Shown here: piece after piece, positions 16,693-25,810 of the stretch
Layout: each line of letters opens with the position of its first letter
How positions within the stretch are numbered: position 1 is the first letter of the stretch
Notes under the pieces: generated by a model
What the model was told of the DNA's origin: nothing
The model's input: only the letters and a program-made list of their open reading frames with translations
The model's database searches: none
Assembly (NCBI GenBank): GCA_900313005.1
Contig: ONZJ01000002.1
Span: 2,310,996 to 2,374,995, forward strand
From: Rhodobacteraceae bacterium EL129
GTDB taxonomy: Bacteria > Pseudomonadota > Alphaproteobacteria > Rhodobacterales > Rhodobacteraceae
Length of the DNA stretch: 64,000 nt
Direction: 5' to 3'
Made by a program: the position numbers and the translations under genes

Positions 16693-17796
16693 ATGCGGTT
16701 TTTAGTACTGATCCCAGCACTTCTCGGATTGTCGTTTTGCGAAGACGAGATGGCGTCGGAACCCGAAAGTATCCGAGGACTGAAAACCCACCTCGTTGCC
16801 GAGACCGAGCGCGTTAGCACGCGCCGCTTTCCGTCCGTTCTGGAACCCGCAGAGGTGAACTCGCTCTCGTTTGAAGTGGCGGGAAAACTGAGCGAATTGA
16901 ACCTAACAGTTGGACAATTCGTCAAAGAGGGCGATGTCATTGCCAAGCTTGACACTGCCAGTCTGCAAATTCAGTTGGACAATGCAAAGGCCGGAGTGGA
17001 TGTTGCGCAAGCCTCCTCTACAAATGCGGCTGACAACCTTGCCCGGCAAGAGGCATTGCTGGAAACCGGGGCCGTCACACGCGTTACAGTCGAGAATGCT
17101 CAGGCAGATGCGGATGCCAAGGCGGCTCAACTGGAACAGGCTGAAAAGTCGCTAGAAACCGCCGAGGACAATCTGACAAAGGCGGTTTTGACAGCGCCTT
17201 TTGACGGGGTGATCAATTCGGTCGACGCTCAGAACTTCTCGACGGTCAGTGCGGGCACCACCATCGCCACAGTGTATTCTCCCGAAGGGTTTGAGGTAGC
17301 TATTTCTGTGAACTACGACACGGTCAGCCAGTTGGTCGTGGGTAAATCTGCCACCATCCGGCTGGCCGATCGCCCAGATTTGTCTCTGGGCGCCGTGGTC
17401 AGCGAACTGGGGTCACGCGCAGATTCCGTATCCAGTTTTCCCGTCGTGATGAAGCTCAGTGAAACCAACCCGATCCTCAAGGCCGGAATGGCTGTTGAGG
17501 CGGCGATAGATTTCCCCCTACCCGCGACAGAAGGTTTTGTCGTACCGATCGGCGTGGGCATCAAGGAAGGCCAGATTGAGAAAGGTGACGGGCCCAACGA
17601 TCCGGCCCCCATGGCGGTCTATGTCTATGATCCTGACACCAGCACTGTAAAAAGGCGCGACGTCGTGGTTGGTGGAGTCAGCGAAAATTCACTGGTGATC
17701 GTTGACGGGCTTGAACCCGGTGATCTGGTGGCATCAGCCGGTGTGTCGTTCCTGCGGGACGGCCAAAAGGTGAAACTATTGTCGGACGAAGACTAA
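16693..17796 (+). CDS. RND efflux periplasmic adaptor (membrane fusion protein)
   Basis: A 367-residue HlyD/AcrA-family adaptor. A hydrophobic N-terminal segment ends in LSFC; a Cys at this place resembles a lipoprotein site, but Phe just before it is atypical. Barrel-sandwich halves (LSFEVAGKLSEL, and LTAPFDGVIN) flank an alpha hairpin around residues 95-160. It links the inner-membrane pump to an outer-membrane channel. The pump gene follows after three bases. No outer-membrane factor is encoded nearby. Confidence 0.9.
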   Translation: MRFLVLIPALLGLSFCEDEMASEPESIRGLKTHLVAETERVSTRRFPSVLEPAEVNSLSFEVAGKLSELNLTVGQFVKEGDVIAKLDTASLQIQLDNAKAGVDVAQASSTNAADNLARQEALLETGAVTRVTVENAQADADAKAAQLEQAEKSLETAEDNLTKAVLTAPFDGVINSVDAQNFSTVSAGTTIATVYSPEGFEVAISVNYDTVSQLVVGKSATIRLADRPDLSLGAVVSELGSRADSVSSFPVVMKLSETNPILKAGMAVEAAIDFPLPATEGFVVPIGVGIKEGQIEKGDGPNDPAPMAVYVYDPDTSTVKRRDVVVGGVSENSLVIVDGLEPGDLVASAGVSFLRDGQKVKLLSDED

Positions 17797-17799
17797 GCC

Positions 17800-20700
17800 A
17801 TGGAGTTCCTGACCCGCTTCGGCCTCGAGAAATCCCGCCTGACAATTCTGGTAATGATCGGTCTGCTGGCCTTGGGTTTGATGACCTATTCCGGCCTGCC
17901 CAAACGCGAGAATCCAGCGATCACCATTCGCAACGCGGTCGTTGTCGCGGAATTTCCAGGCATGTCGCCTGAGCGGGTAGAAGACTTGATTGCGATCCCT
18001 CTGGAACGCGCCGCGCGCGAAATCGCGGAGGTCGAGGATATCTCGACGCTGATCCTGACCGGGCGCGCTGTCCTGACCCTTTCGCTGTTCAATTCTGTTG
18101 GCAAAACCGAATTGGATGCGGCTTTTCAGGACATCCGAAACCAGATGGAGGACATCGCCAGCGAATTACCCGATGGCACGCAAGGACCGTTTGTGAACAC
18201 CAACTACGGAGACGTGTCCGTGGCCACGGTTGCCGTCACCGGCGAGGGGTTCTCGTACTCTGAAATCTGGGATGCCGCCGACGACCTGCGCACCGGGCTG
18301 TATCAGTTGGACGGCATCACCAAAGTGTCGATCTATGGCGAACAAGAAGAACGATTGTGGCTTGAAATTGACAGCCGACGTCTGGCGGCCGTAGGGGTTC
18401 AGATTGATCAGGTCCTGGGCGATCTGCAGGCGCAAAACGTGATCCTCCCTGCGGGTGAATTGGATGCGGATGGCACCAACATTATTCTAGAAGCCAATGG
18501 CGATCTATCGACAGTCGAAGACATCGGCGCCATTTTGACCAAGGTTCCGGGTCTGAATGGGTTTGTCCGTCTGAAGGATCTGATGACCGTGCGGCGCGGC
18601 TATGTTGACCCGCTCGAAAAGCCCGTATTTTTCAATGGCAAACCGGCGATGCTGGTGAGCGTAGAAATGTCGGATGATCGCGACATTCAGAAGATCGGCG
18701 CTGTGTTGGCCACTGAAATCAAGGCGCTGGAGCAAGATCAACCAATCGGGATCAGCTTTGACATTTCAACCTTTCAGGAAACCAACGTCACGGTGGCGAT
18801 CAACAGCGCTTTGTCGAACGTCGGTCAGACCTTTGGAATCGTCTTGTTGGTCATGCTGGTGTTCCTGGGGTTCCGCCCGGCACTGATCATCGCCAGCATT
18901 GTGCCATTTACGGTGATGTTCGCGCTGATAGGTATGTCGCGTATGGGTATCGACCTTGAACAGATCTCCATCGCAGCCGTCATCATTTCGCTGGGTCTGC
19001 TGGTGGATAACGGATTGGTTGTCGTACAGGATATCGAAGCAAAAGTTTCCAGTGGCATCCCTCCTAAAGAGGCCGCCATAAAGTCCTGCGGGCAGTTCTT
19101 CATTCCACTGGGCGTGGCCTCTATTACGACCGTCTCCGCCTTTATTCCGATGCTCATTCTTGATGGCACCGAGGGTGAATATGCCTTTTCCTTGGGCGCC
19201 GTCGTGGCACTGATGCTTGGTGGGTCGTGGATTTCAGCGCATTACATCCTGCCGTTCCTCGCAGCGCATTTCCTGAAACCCCGCACCAAGAAGGAGGATG
19301 AATCATGGATCGTGCGCGGGTACGGCGCAATCGTCCGCAAAACTCTGCGGTGGGGCATTCCGATCATCTTGGTCTGCTATGGCATCGTCTACCTTTCGGC
19401 AGGCGTTTTCGGGCAGCTAAAATCCGAAATGTTTCCCTTGAGCGAACGCGCCGAGTATCTGATCTATCTGGATATGCCAAAAGGCACATCCATTGCCCGA
19501 ACCGAAGCAGAGGCCCGGGCCGTGGACGCCTGGTTGCGCGACGCTGAAACCAATCCCGAAGTGGTGAATACCACCGTATTTGTAGGCGACGGCGGTCCAC
19601 GGTTTTATCTGGCGTTAAACCCGGCAGATACGGACCCAGCTAATGCCTTCATTCTGGTAAATACCACATCCTTTGATGGAACGGTTGCCGCGGCGGAACG
19701 CACGCGCAGACACCTCTTTGAAAACCATCCTGCCGCACGGGCTCGTGTAACTCGGCTTTCAATGGGCGGCTCTGAATCCGGCATTGTCGAAATCGAAATC
19801 ACTGGCCCCGATGCTGACACGATGCTGGCTGCGGCCAAAAAGGTCGAGACTGGGTTTGCCGACGTGCCCGGCATCATTCAGAATCAGAATGATTGGGGCA
19901 ACAAAAGCCTGAAAATGGTGATCGACATCGCACAGGACAAAGCGCGCGAACTAGGTGTGACCTCCAAGGATATCTCGGATGTGATGGATACGTTTTTCTC
20001 GGGATCCGAGTATTCCACGTTTCGCGAGGGCGACAAATCCATTCCCATCGTCGTGCGGGCGCAAGACGGGTTTCGGGACAGCATCGAAGATCTGGCAAAC
20101 CTGTCTGTTCCAGCAGGTGGGCAGCTGATTGCTCTGGATCAGGTCGCCACCTTCAGGCCCGGCCTGGAGTATTCCCAATTCCGGCGTGAAAATCAGGTCA
20201 GAAGGATCGTGATTTCGGGCAAAAGTGCCACCCTCTCTGCCGCTCAGGTGGAACAACAGATTGCCCCGGTTTTGGCTAATCTCGATCTGGGACCCGAATA
20301 CGAAGTGACAATCGGCGGAGAAAGCGAACAAAGCGCGGATGTAAATGCCAAACTGGGCGCAGGTTTACCCTTCGCGTTGGTCGTTATGTTGGCTGCCCTT
20401 GTCTTTCAGTTCAACTCTGCACGAAGGGTGTTGTTAACGTTTATGACGATCCCGCTGATTATCGTTGGGGCGCCGTTGGCCCTCTATGCCACGAACCAGC
20501 CGATGTCGTTCTTTGCCATCCTGGGTTTGATTTCTCTGATGGGGATCATCATCAACAACGCGATTGTGTTGATCGACCAGATCGACATAGAACGCCAATC
20601 GACGGACCTCGACCAGGCGATTGTCGTCGCCGCTCAGAAACGTGTGACCCCGGTTATGTTGACGTCGCTCACAACCATTTTAGGCCTGTTACCCATGGCA

Positions 20701-20823
20701 ATCGTTGGTGGTGCGCTGTTTGAACCCATGGCGACATTGATGGTTGGCGGGCTGTTGTTTGCCTCGCCCCTGACACTGCTGTTCGTGCCTCCCGTCTATC
20801 GGCTGTTTTTCCTTAGGGGATAA
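17800..20823 (+). CDS. RND family efflux pump (AcrB/MexF type)
   Basis: A 1007-residue pump with the RND two-fold repeat: 12 helices and two large periplasmic loops. Membrane helix 4 reads GLLVDNGLVVV, so the second proton-relay Asp of AcrB is Asn here (Asp403-Asn404), a variation found in some RND subfamilies. Helix 10/11 has GIIINNAIVLID. It exports hydrophobic compounds using the proton gradient; the actual substrate is unknown. It is co-transcribed with its adaptor. The next gene, msrA, is convergent. Confidence 0.92.
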   Translation: MEFLTRFGLEKSRLTILVMIGLLALGLMTYSGLPKRENPAITIRNAVVVAEFPGMSPERVEDLIAIPLERAAREIAEVEDISTLILTGRAVLTLSLFNSVGKTELDAAFQDIRNQMEDIASELPDGTQGPFVNTNYGDVSVATVAVTGEGFSYSEIWDAADDLRTGLYQLDGITKVSIYGEQEERLWLEIDSRRLAAVGVQIDQVLGDLQAQNVILPAGELDADGTNIILEANGDLSTVEDIGAILTKVPGLNGFVRLKDLMTVRRGYVDPLEKPVFFNGKPAMLVSVEMSDDRDIQKIGAVLATEIKALEQDQPIGISFDISTFQETNVTVAINSALSNVGQTFGIVLLVMLVFLGFRPALIIASIVPFTVMFALIGMSRMGIDLEQISIAAVIISLGLLVDNGLVVVQDIEAKVSSGIPPKEAAIKSCGQFFIPLGVASITTVSAFIPMLILDGTEGEYAFSLGAVVALMLGGSWISAHYILPFLAAHFLKPRTKKEDESWIVRGYGAIVRKTLRWGIPIILVCYGIVYLSAGVFGQLKSEMFPLSERAEYLIYLDMPKGTSIARTEAEARAVDAWLRDAETNPEVVNTTVFVGDGGPRFYLALNPADTDPANAFILVNTTSFDGTVAAAERTRRHLFENHPAARARVTRLSMGGSESGIVEIEITGPDADTMLAAAKKVETGFADVPGIIQNQNDWGNKSLKMVIDIAQDKARELGVTSKDISDVMDTFFSGSEYSTFREGDKSIPIVVRAQDGFRDSIEDLANLSVPAGGQLIALDQVATFRPGLEYSQFRRENQVRRIVISGKSATLSAAQVEQQIAPVLANLDLGPEYEVTIGGESEQSADVNAKLGAGLPFALVVMLAALVFQFNSARRVLLTFMTIPLIIVGAPLALYATNQPMSFFAILGLISLMGIIINNAIVLIDQIDIERQSTDLDQAIVVAAQKRVTPVMLTSLTTILGLLPMAIVGGALFEPMATLMVGGLLFASPLTLLFVPPVYRLFFLRG

Positions 20824-20878
20824 AAGTTGCGATTGAAGGCCTTGCCATATGTTGGTGATGCGGTACTGCGCCTGACGG

Positions 20879-21391
20879 TCAGCCGACGCTGTCATTCTCT
20901 TTTAAGAGCTTGGAGAAGTCCTGACGGATTTTGGCAAGCTTCGGATTGATGTAAGTCTTGCAGAACAGCCGGTCCGGATTGGTGGCGTAATATTCATGGA
21001 ACCTCTGATCTGAAGGTTTAAACTCTCGGTGCGGCAAGACCTGAGTCACAAAGTGCAGACCTGTTTCGATTGATGCCTGCTCCAAAGCACGGGTTGCCTG
21101 ATTGGCAAGGTCGTCGCCCTGCACGTAAACCGCGCTGCGGTATTTCCCCCGCATCTTGTGATCTGACGTGCTGGCATGGGTCGCAAGATGTACGCGAACC
21201 AGGGTATCCAACGCGATCTCATCGGGATCAAATGTCACATCCACCGCTTCTGAAAACGTATCGTGTGGAGGATCAGACCGAATGAAGCCCTGAGCGACTG
21301 CTTGCACATCGCGCAGCGCCTGAAACACTGCTTCGGTACACCAGTGGCACCCTCCGCCAAATCCCACACGGATCACAGCTTTGCCCCTCAT
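20879..21391 (-). CDS. msrA: Peptide-methionine (S)-S-oxide reductase
   Basis: A 170-residue MsrA-family protein. The active-site region reads GGGCHWCTEAVF, with His in place of the usual Phe after the catalytic Cys and a second Cys two residues on. KYRSAVY and RFHEYYATN match the conserved substrate-pocket stretches. It repairs oxidised methionine. It is convergent with the RND pump. The unusual GCHWC motif may mark a distinct subclass with a different recycling Cys. Confidence 0.85.
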   Translation of the reverse strand: MRGKAVIRVGFGGGCHWCTEAVFQALRDVQAVAQGFIRSDPPHDTFSEAVDVTFDPDEIALDTLVRVHLATHASTSDHKMRGKYRSAVYVQGDDLANQATRALEQASIETGLHFVTQVLPHREFKPSDQRFHEYYATNPDRLFCKTYINPKLAKIRQDFSKLLKENDSVG

Positions 21392-21546
21392 CCGACCCCT
21401 GCCCTCTTGCCAGGTCCAGCCCGGTTCAAACGGCTAAGGTGGTTACAGGTGCCACAATGATCACCAATATTATTCTGCCGAAATACACGGTGCAGGTCCT
21501 CTGAGGGGCCGATGGCAAAACCTCTTTGGTCAAGCCTCCCAGTCAT

Positions 21547-22293
21547 TCAGAGGATTTGCCCCAGAAACTCCTGGGTTCTGGGGTCGCTTGCCTCGTCAAA
21601 GAATGTGGCCGGGGGCCCGTGCTCGACAATGACACCTCGGTCGGTGAAATAGATGTGGTCCGCCACTTCGCGGGCAAACCCCATCTCATGGGTGACAAGG
21701 ATACAGGTCATTCCCTCCGCCGCGAGGTCTTTGATGGTCACCAGCACTTCCTTGACGGTTTCCGGATCCAGCGCCGCTGTCACCTCGTCGAACAGCATCA
21801 CATCAGGGTTCATGGCCAGGGACCGTGCAATCGCAACACGTTGCTGCTGTCCACCGGAGAGCTCTCCGGGAAAACTGTCTTCCTTACCGTCCAGACGCAC
21901 TTTCTTCATCAGCGCACGGGCGCGTTCTTCAACCTCTGCCTTGTTCTGTTTGAGAACTTTCAGCGGGGCCATCATCACATTTTCCAGCGCCGTCTTATGC
22001 GGGAACAGGTTGTATTGCTGGAACACCATGCCGACCTTCTTGCGAAGCTCGAGCATGTCCAGGTCAGGGTCATGCACTTCTTGGCCTTCCACCGTGATGG
22101 ATCCGGCCTGAATATCATTCAGCGCATTGATGCAACGGATCAGCGTGGATTTGCCCGACCCTGAAGGGCCGATGATGCAGATCACCTCGCCTTTCATCAC
22201 ATCAATCGACACGCCCTTGAGGACCTCAAGCGTTCCAAAGGATTTGTGCACTTTCTTCAAAGAGACGATGGGTTGATCAGGTGTCCAGGTCAT
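21547..22293 (-). CDS. Polar amino-acid-type ABC importer ATPase
   Basis: A 248-residue ATPase of the GlnQ/HisP class: Walker A GPSGSGKST, signature LSGGQQQR, Walker B VMLFDEVTAALD, switch His in LVTHEMG. The ATG at 22293 lies 11 bases after the permease stop with GAGGG upstream; the longer frame overlaps the permease. It powers the importer encoded upstream. The substrate is unknown; the divergent dimethylglycine-dehydrogenase-like gene suggests a methylated or small amino acid. Confidence 0.9.
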   Translation of the reverse strand: MTWTPDQPIVSLKKVHKSFGTLEVLKGVSIDVMKGEVICIIGPSGSGKSTLIRCINALNDIQAGSITVEGQEVHDPDLDMLELRKKVGMVFQQYNLFPHKTALENVMMAPLKVLKQNKAEVEERARALMKKVRLDGKEDSFPGELSGGQQQRVAIARSLAMNPDVMLFDEVTAALDPETVKEVLVTIKDLAAEGMTCILVTHEMGFAREVADHIYFTDRGVIVEHGPPATFFDEASDPRTQEFLGQIL

Positions 22294-22303
22294 AGTCGCG
22301 CCC

Positions 22304-23191
22304 TCATGATTTGACTGCGAATTTACGCTCAAGCCGCATGGTCAGGCGCGCAATAGGATAGCAATAGGCAAAGAACAATACCAATGCGAAGCCAAAGAAA
22401 GGCACCAGCAGTTCGGGGTGGTTGTCCTCGGATTCCATTGCCTGACGCGACAGGGTGATCAGCTCTTCGATGCCAAGAAGGCTGCAGAGCGGCGTCGCCA
22501 TGGTCAGGATCGCATACCAGTTCATCCAGGGTGGCAGCATGCGTTTGTAGCATTGCGGCAGAATGATCTGCCACAAGATCTGACGGCGAGAAAAGGCGAG
22601 GCTTTCGGCCGCCTCCCATTGTGCCGTTGGCACCGATTGCACGGCCCCGCGCACCACTTCGGATATGTTGGCCATCACCGGCAGGCTGAGGCCAATCACC
22701 CCTTTGATCCAGTCCGGGATGCGAATGACGCCCCCGAACAGACGGATTTCAAAGGGAAAGGCGAGAAGCACGATAAACAAAAGCACTAGCCAGGGTGAGT
22801 TGCGGAACAGCTGTGTGACAAACCACGATCCAGCACGCACCGGGCGCAGCAATGATATTTGTGCAAGCCCCAAGGCGGCCCCCAGGACCGTGCCAATGGT
22901 CATCGCAAGCACGGAAATCAGCACATTGAAGAAAAACCCTGACTTGAGCAGAAACGGTGTCCAGCGCCACAAGGCATCAAACGCCTGGGCCGTACTGTAA
23001 TTGCTTTGCGCATAGGCTATCGAAGGCCATATGGCCATGGTCATGAAAACGGCAAAAGGCGTCCACCACGGCAAGGCTGCGACCCAGCGGGTGAAGATGT
23101 AGCCATCCGGCGAATGGGCTGCCACATCAAAGGGCTTGAGCACCGCCATGTCGCTGCGCGCGGGGGCGTTGAGGCCAGCAATACGTTTCAT
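22304..23191 (-). CDS. Polar amino-acid-type ABC importer permease 2
   Basis: A 295-residue permease with a longer N-terminal part and the EAA loop AAESLAFSRRQILWQIILPQ. The ATG at 23191 overlaps the stop of permease 1 as ATGA, so translation is coupled; sequence upstream of it in the same frame is a shadow of permease 1. It forms the membrane heterodimer with permease 1. Confidence 0.9.
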   Translation of the reverse strand: MKRIAGLNAPARSDMAVLKPFDVAAHSPDGYIFTRWVAALPWWTPFAVFMTMAIWPSIAYAQSNYSTAQAFDALWRWTPFLLKSGFFFNVLISVLAMTIGTVLGAALGLAQISLLRPVRAGSWFVTQLFRNSPWLVLLFIVLLAFPFEIRLFGGVIRIPDWIKGVIGLSLPVMANISEVVRGAVQSVPTAQWEAAESLAFSRRQILWQIILPQCYKRMLPPWMNWYAILTMATPLCSLLGIEELITLSRQAMESEDNHPELLVPFFGFALVLFFAYCYPIARLTMRLERKFAVKS

Positions 23192-23934
23192 GTGCCATAC
23201 CCCGGAATTTTCATATTGCGCTCCCAGCGGTTCATTCCGAATACAAGAATTCCGACCAGCAGAATGTAAGTGACAAACAACATCAACATCGTGGGATATT
23301 GTGCCGACGGATAGTCGTTCCAGATCGAAACGGAATGGTAGAGCAGTTCTGGCACCGCGATGGCGTAGGCCTGCGTGGTGGTCTTCACCAGATTGACCAG
23401 ATTGTTGTTCAGCGACGGCAGACACACCCGGAACGCCAAGGGTAGAACCACGTAGATGTAGGTTTGCAACCGGCTGAAGCCCAATGATTCAGAAGCTTCA
23501 AGTGTGGAATTTGGAACAGCTTCGATACCGGCCCGGAAAATCTCGACGTTGAACGCCCCAGCAAAGAAACTCAAGGAAATGACCGCCCAGCCGACATTTG
23601 AAATGATCGGCTCGACTGTCCAGCCATCGTCACCTGTGACAACGGGGGTGAACTGGCCCAAGGCAAAATAGAAAAAGAGCAGCTGCACGAGCGGCGGCGT
23701 ATTGCGGAAAAACTGGATATATCCCTGCACGATGGCCCGTGTGACGCGCGACTTTGCGCCCTGCATCCAGGCGCCCACCAACCCGATAATCACCGAAAAG
23801 ATCAGGCACAAAATGCTCAGCTCGATCGTCATCCATAGCCCGGCCAGGACCTTGCCCTGCTGACGATCATCATACATCCAGATGAAATTCCAGCGCGGAT
23901 AATCCGCCGCCATTTCGCGAAAAAACTCTTCCAT
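23188..23934 (-). CDS. Polar amino-acid-type ABC importer permease 1
   Basis: A 248-residue HisM/GlnP-type permease. The pattern FFRNTPPLVQLLFFY is typical of this class, and the EAA loop ASESLGFSRLQTYIYVVLPL is clear. It lies 64 bases after the binding-protein stop, with a hairpin between them. Confidence 0.92.
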   Translation of the reverse strand: MEEFFREMAADYPRWNFIWMYDDRQQGKVLAGLWMTIELSILCLIFSVIIGLVGAWMQGAKSRVTRAIVQGYIQFFRNTPPLVQLLFFYFALGQFTPVVTGDDGWTVEPIISNVGWAVISLSFFAGAFNVEIFRAGIEAVPNSTLEASESLGFSRLQTYIYVVLPLAFRVCLPSLNNNLVNLVKTTTQAYAIAVPELLYHSVSIWNDYPSAQYPTMLMLFVTYILLVGILVFGMNRWERNMKIPGYGT

Positions 23935-23955
23935 TCAGCAGTCCCGTAAAAAAGT

Positions 23956-23982
23956 GCGCCTCCCCCGGATCGGGGAAGGCGC
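23956..23982 (-). terminator. Intercistronic hairpin behind amino-acid-type binding protein
   Basis: GCGCCT-CCCCC pairs with CGGGG-AAGGCGC with one mismatch around a short loop. It lies between the binding-protein stop and permease 1 and lacks a long U-run, so partial termination or mRNA stabilisation is likely. Confidence 0.6.
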
Positions 23983-23998
23983 GGTCACATTTGACGGA

Positions 23999-24835
23999 TT
24001 ATTCAGCCAGCCAATCGCTGTAGCGCGCGTTCTCTTTGGCGAGATAGGCGGTGGGCTTGATACCCCATTTCGCCTCAAGCGCGATCAGCGTGCCTTCTCT
24101 GTGCCAGTTGTACTGCAGCCCAGACATGAACTGGCCAAAGACGCAGGACTTTTCTGCCAGTGGGACAGCCAGGCCCCAAGGGTTGTCGTCTTCAGACGAC
24201 AAAGGCATCTCAAAATCATCCCAGTTGCCCGAGCTCAGATCCGACCCGATTGAGCTGTCGTCATACACCCATGCGACACATTTCTTGTCGCGCAGGGCTT
24301 GCTTGGCTTCTGCGTTACCGGTGAAGGCCACGATCTCTACGCCGTAGCGTTCTTCGACGATCTGGTTGTAGAATGCGCCTTGCTTGCCGCACACTTTCTT
24401 GCCGGTCAGGTCTTCCCATTTGGAGAATCCCAGCGCCTTGGGCGCCATGACATTTGTGCCGGATGTGTAGTAGTTCGGACCAGGAATGCCGACGATTTCA
24501 CGACGATCCGCGCGGTCTGACATGGTGGCAATCATCATGTCGATCTTGCCCTGCTCCAGAAACTGCATCCGGTTGGAGGATTGCACAGGCACCAGTTCAA
24601 CATCGACGCCCATTTTGGCTGCGACGTCGTTGGCCATGTCGATTTCCATCCCGACCAGGTTACCGTCGGAATCTCTGTATCCCCAGGGCTTGTAGTCCGC
24701 CTTGACACCGATCACGACCTTGCCGCGTTCCATCACCTTGTTCCACGTGTCGTTGGTGCATTCCGCGCTGACACTTGTGGCAGCCACGGCGGCCAGAGCG
24801 ACACCGCTCAGCATTGAGTTGATTGCTTTTATCAT
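23999..24835 (-). CDS. Polar amino-acid-type ABC periplasmic binding protein
   Basis: A 278-residue class III binding protein with a Sec signal ending VSA-EC. The typical features GKVVIGVKADYKPWGYRD and LVGMEIDMANDVAAKMG are present. An ATG with GGGAG nine bases upstream starts it, 26 bases after the RpiR gene. Four cysteines in the mature part could form disulfides. It delivers substrate to the two permeases. Confidence 0.9.
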   Translation of the reverse strand: MIKAINSMLSGVALAAVAATSVSAECTNDTWNKVMERGKVVIGVKADYKPWGYRDSDGNLVGMEIDMANDVAAKMGVDVELVPVQSSNRMQFLEQGKIDMMIATMSDRADRREIVGIPGPNYYTSGTNVMAPKALGFSKWEDLTGKKVCGKQGAFYNQIVEERYGVEIVAFTGNAEAKQALRDKKCVAWVYDDSSIGSDLSSGNWDDFEMPLSSEDDNPWGLAVPLAEKSCVFGQFMSGLQYNWHREGTLIALEAKWGIKPTAYLAKENARYSDWLAE

Positions 24836-24861
24836 TGAGTAAAACTCCCTTTAGATGACGG

Positions 24862-25758
24862 TTAATCCCGCCAATATTCATTTAGATCACGGCTGCGCCG
24901 TGCAGTTTCGGCGATGCGTCGTTGGGCATCGTCGCCTTTTTCCGCAACCACCATGCCAACCAACGTTTCAATCAAAAGCGTTGTGACAACATAGGACGGG
25001 AAAAACTGGGGGCTGTCGGCCGAGGCGACAAGCGCATGCTTGGCAACACCGGCGACAGGAGAAAGCTGGCTGTCCGTCAGTGCAATGACGGGCGTGCCCA
25101 TATCTGCAACAAACTTGGCCGTTTCAACGGAACGTCTTGAATAGGGCTTCATGGTCACAATGACCGCTGCGTCCTGCGGACCAAGGTCCCGTGTCTCAGC
25201 TGCAAGGCTGACAGTGCCACGCCCGATCACTGTCCAGCCATCAATCGACATGTCTGACAGGTAGGTGGCATAATCGACAAAGGCTCTTGCACGCATCTCA
25301 CCAATCAAAACGACCCGGCGCGCGTTTGCAAGCAATTCAGCGATGTCCGCCAACTCGGCTGGATCAATATCACGCAACAGGGTTTCGATCCCCTGAACCG
25401 AGGCCGACACATGTTTGGGCAGGGTAAAGGTTTCAACTTCAACGCCTTTTAGCGCCAGGGCAGCATCCGGCAGCTCCGCGTGTCGTGACAAGAGGTCTTC
25501 GCGGCATCGGTCTTTCAAGGCATCGTAATTGTCAAAGCCAACAGCACGGGCCAATCGCGAGAAGGTGGGGGCCGGGATATCCGCCTCTTGCGCCACGTGG
25601 CGCAAGGACCGCGTGGCCACCTCCCCGGTGTTGTCCACCACGAACCGGGCCGCGCGCCGCAGCTGAGGACTGAGTTTCTCAATCTGTTGCGGCGACAACG
25701 CGTCCGACATTTTGATGCCAATTGCCTTGGAGGCAGAAATTTGTTGCGTTTGTTCCAT
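24862..25758 (-). CDS. RpiR family transcriptional regulator
   Basis: About 298 residues: an RpiR-type N-terminal helix-turn-helix (RHVAQEADIPAPTFSRLARAVGF) and a SIS domain (VVLIGEMRARAFVDY, IVTMKPYSRRSVETA). SIS domains usually sense phosphosugars, but RpiR members beside amino-acid transporters are common. It leads the ABC operon and is divergent from the FAD oxidase with only 52 bases between starts, so it probably controls both. The start MEQTQQIS at 25758 lacks a strong ribosome site; MSDALSP at 25710 is an alternative. Confidence 0.85.
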   Translation of the reverse strand: MEQTQQISASKAIGIKMSDALSPQQIEKLSPQLRRAARFVVDNTGEVATRSLRHVAQEADIPAPTFSRLARAVGFDNYDALKDRCREDLLSRHAELPDAALALKGVEVETFTLPKHVSASVQGIETLLRDIDPAELADIAELLANARRVVLIGEMRARAFVDYATYLSDMSIDGWTVIGRGTVSLAAETRDLGPQDAAVIVTMKPYSRRSVETAKFVADMGTPVIALTDSQLSPVAGVAKHALVASADSPQFFPSYVVTTLLIETLVGMVVAEKGDDAQRRIAETARRSRDLNEYWRD

Positions 25759-25810
25759 CTTTGTGGATTTTGAAACAAATGTACAAGCTGCTGTCAAGGA
25801 TAAAACAGAG

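Noticed and set aside
16515..16817. A 100-residue plus-strand frame before the RND adaptor.
   Set aside because: It overlaps the adaptor's start in another frame, has no ribosome site and no recognisable domain.
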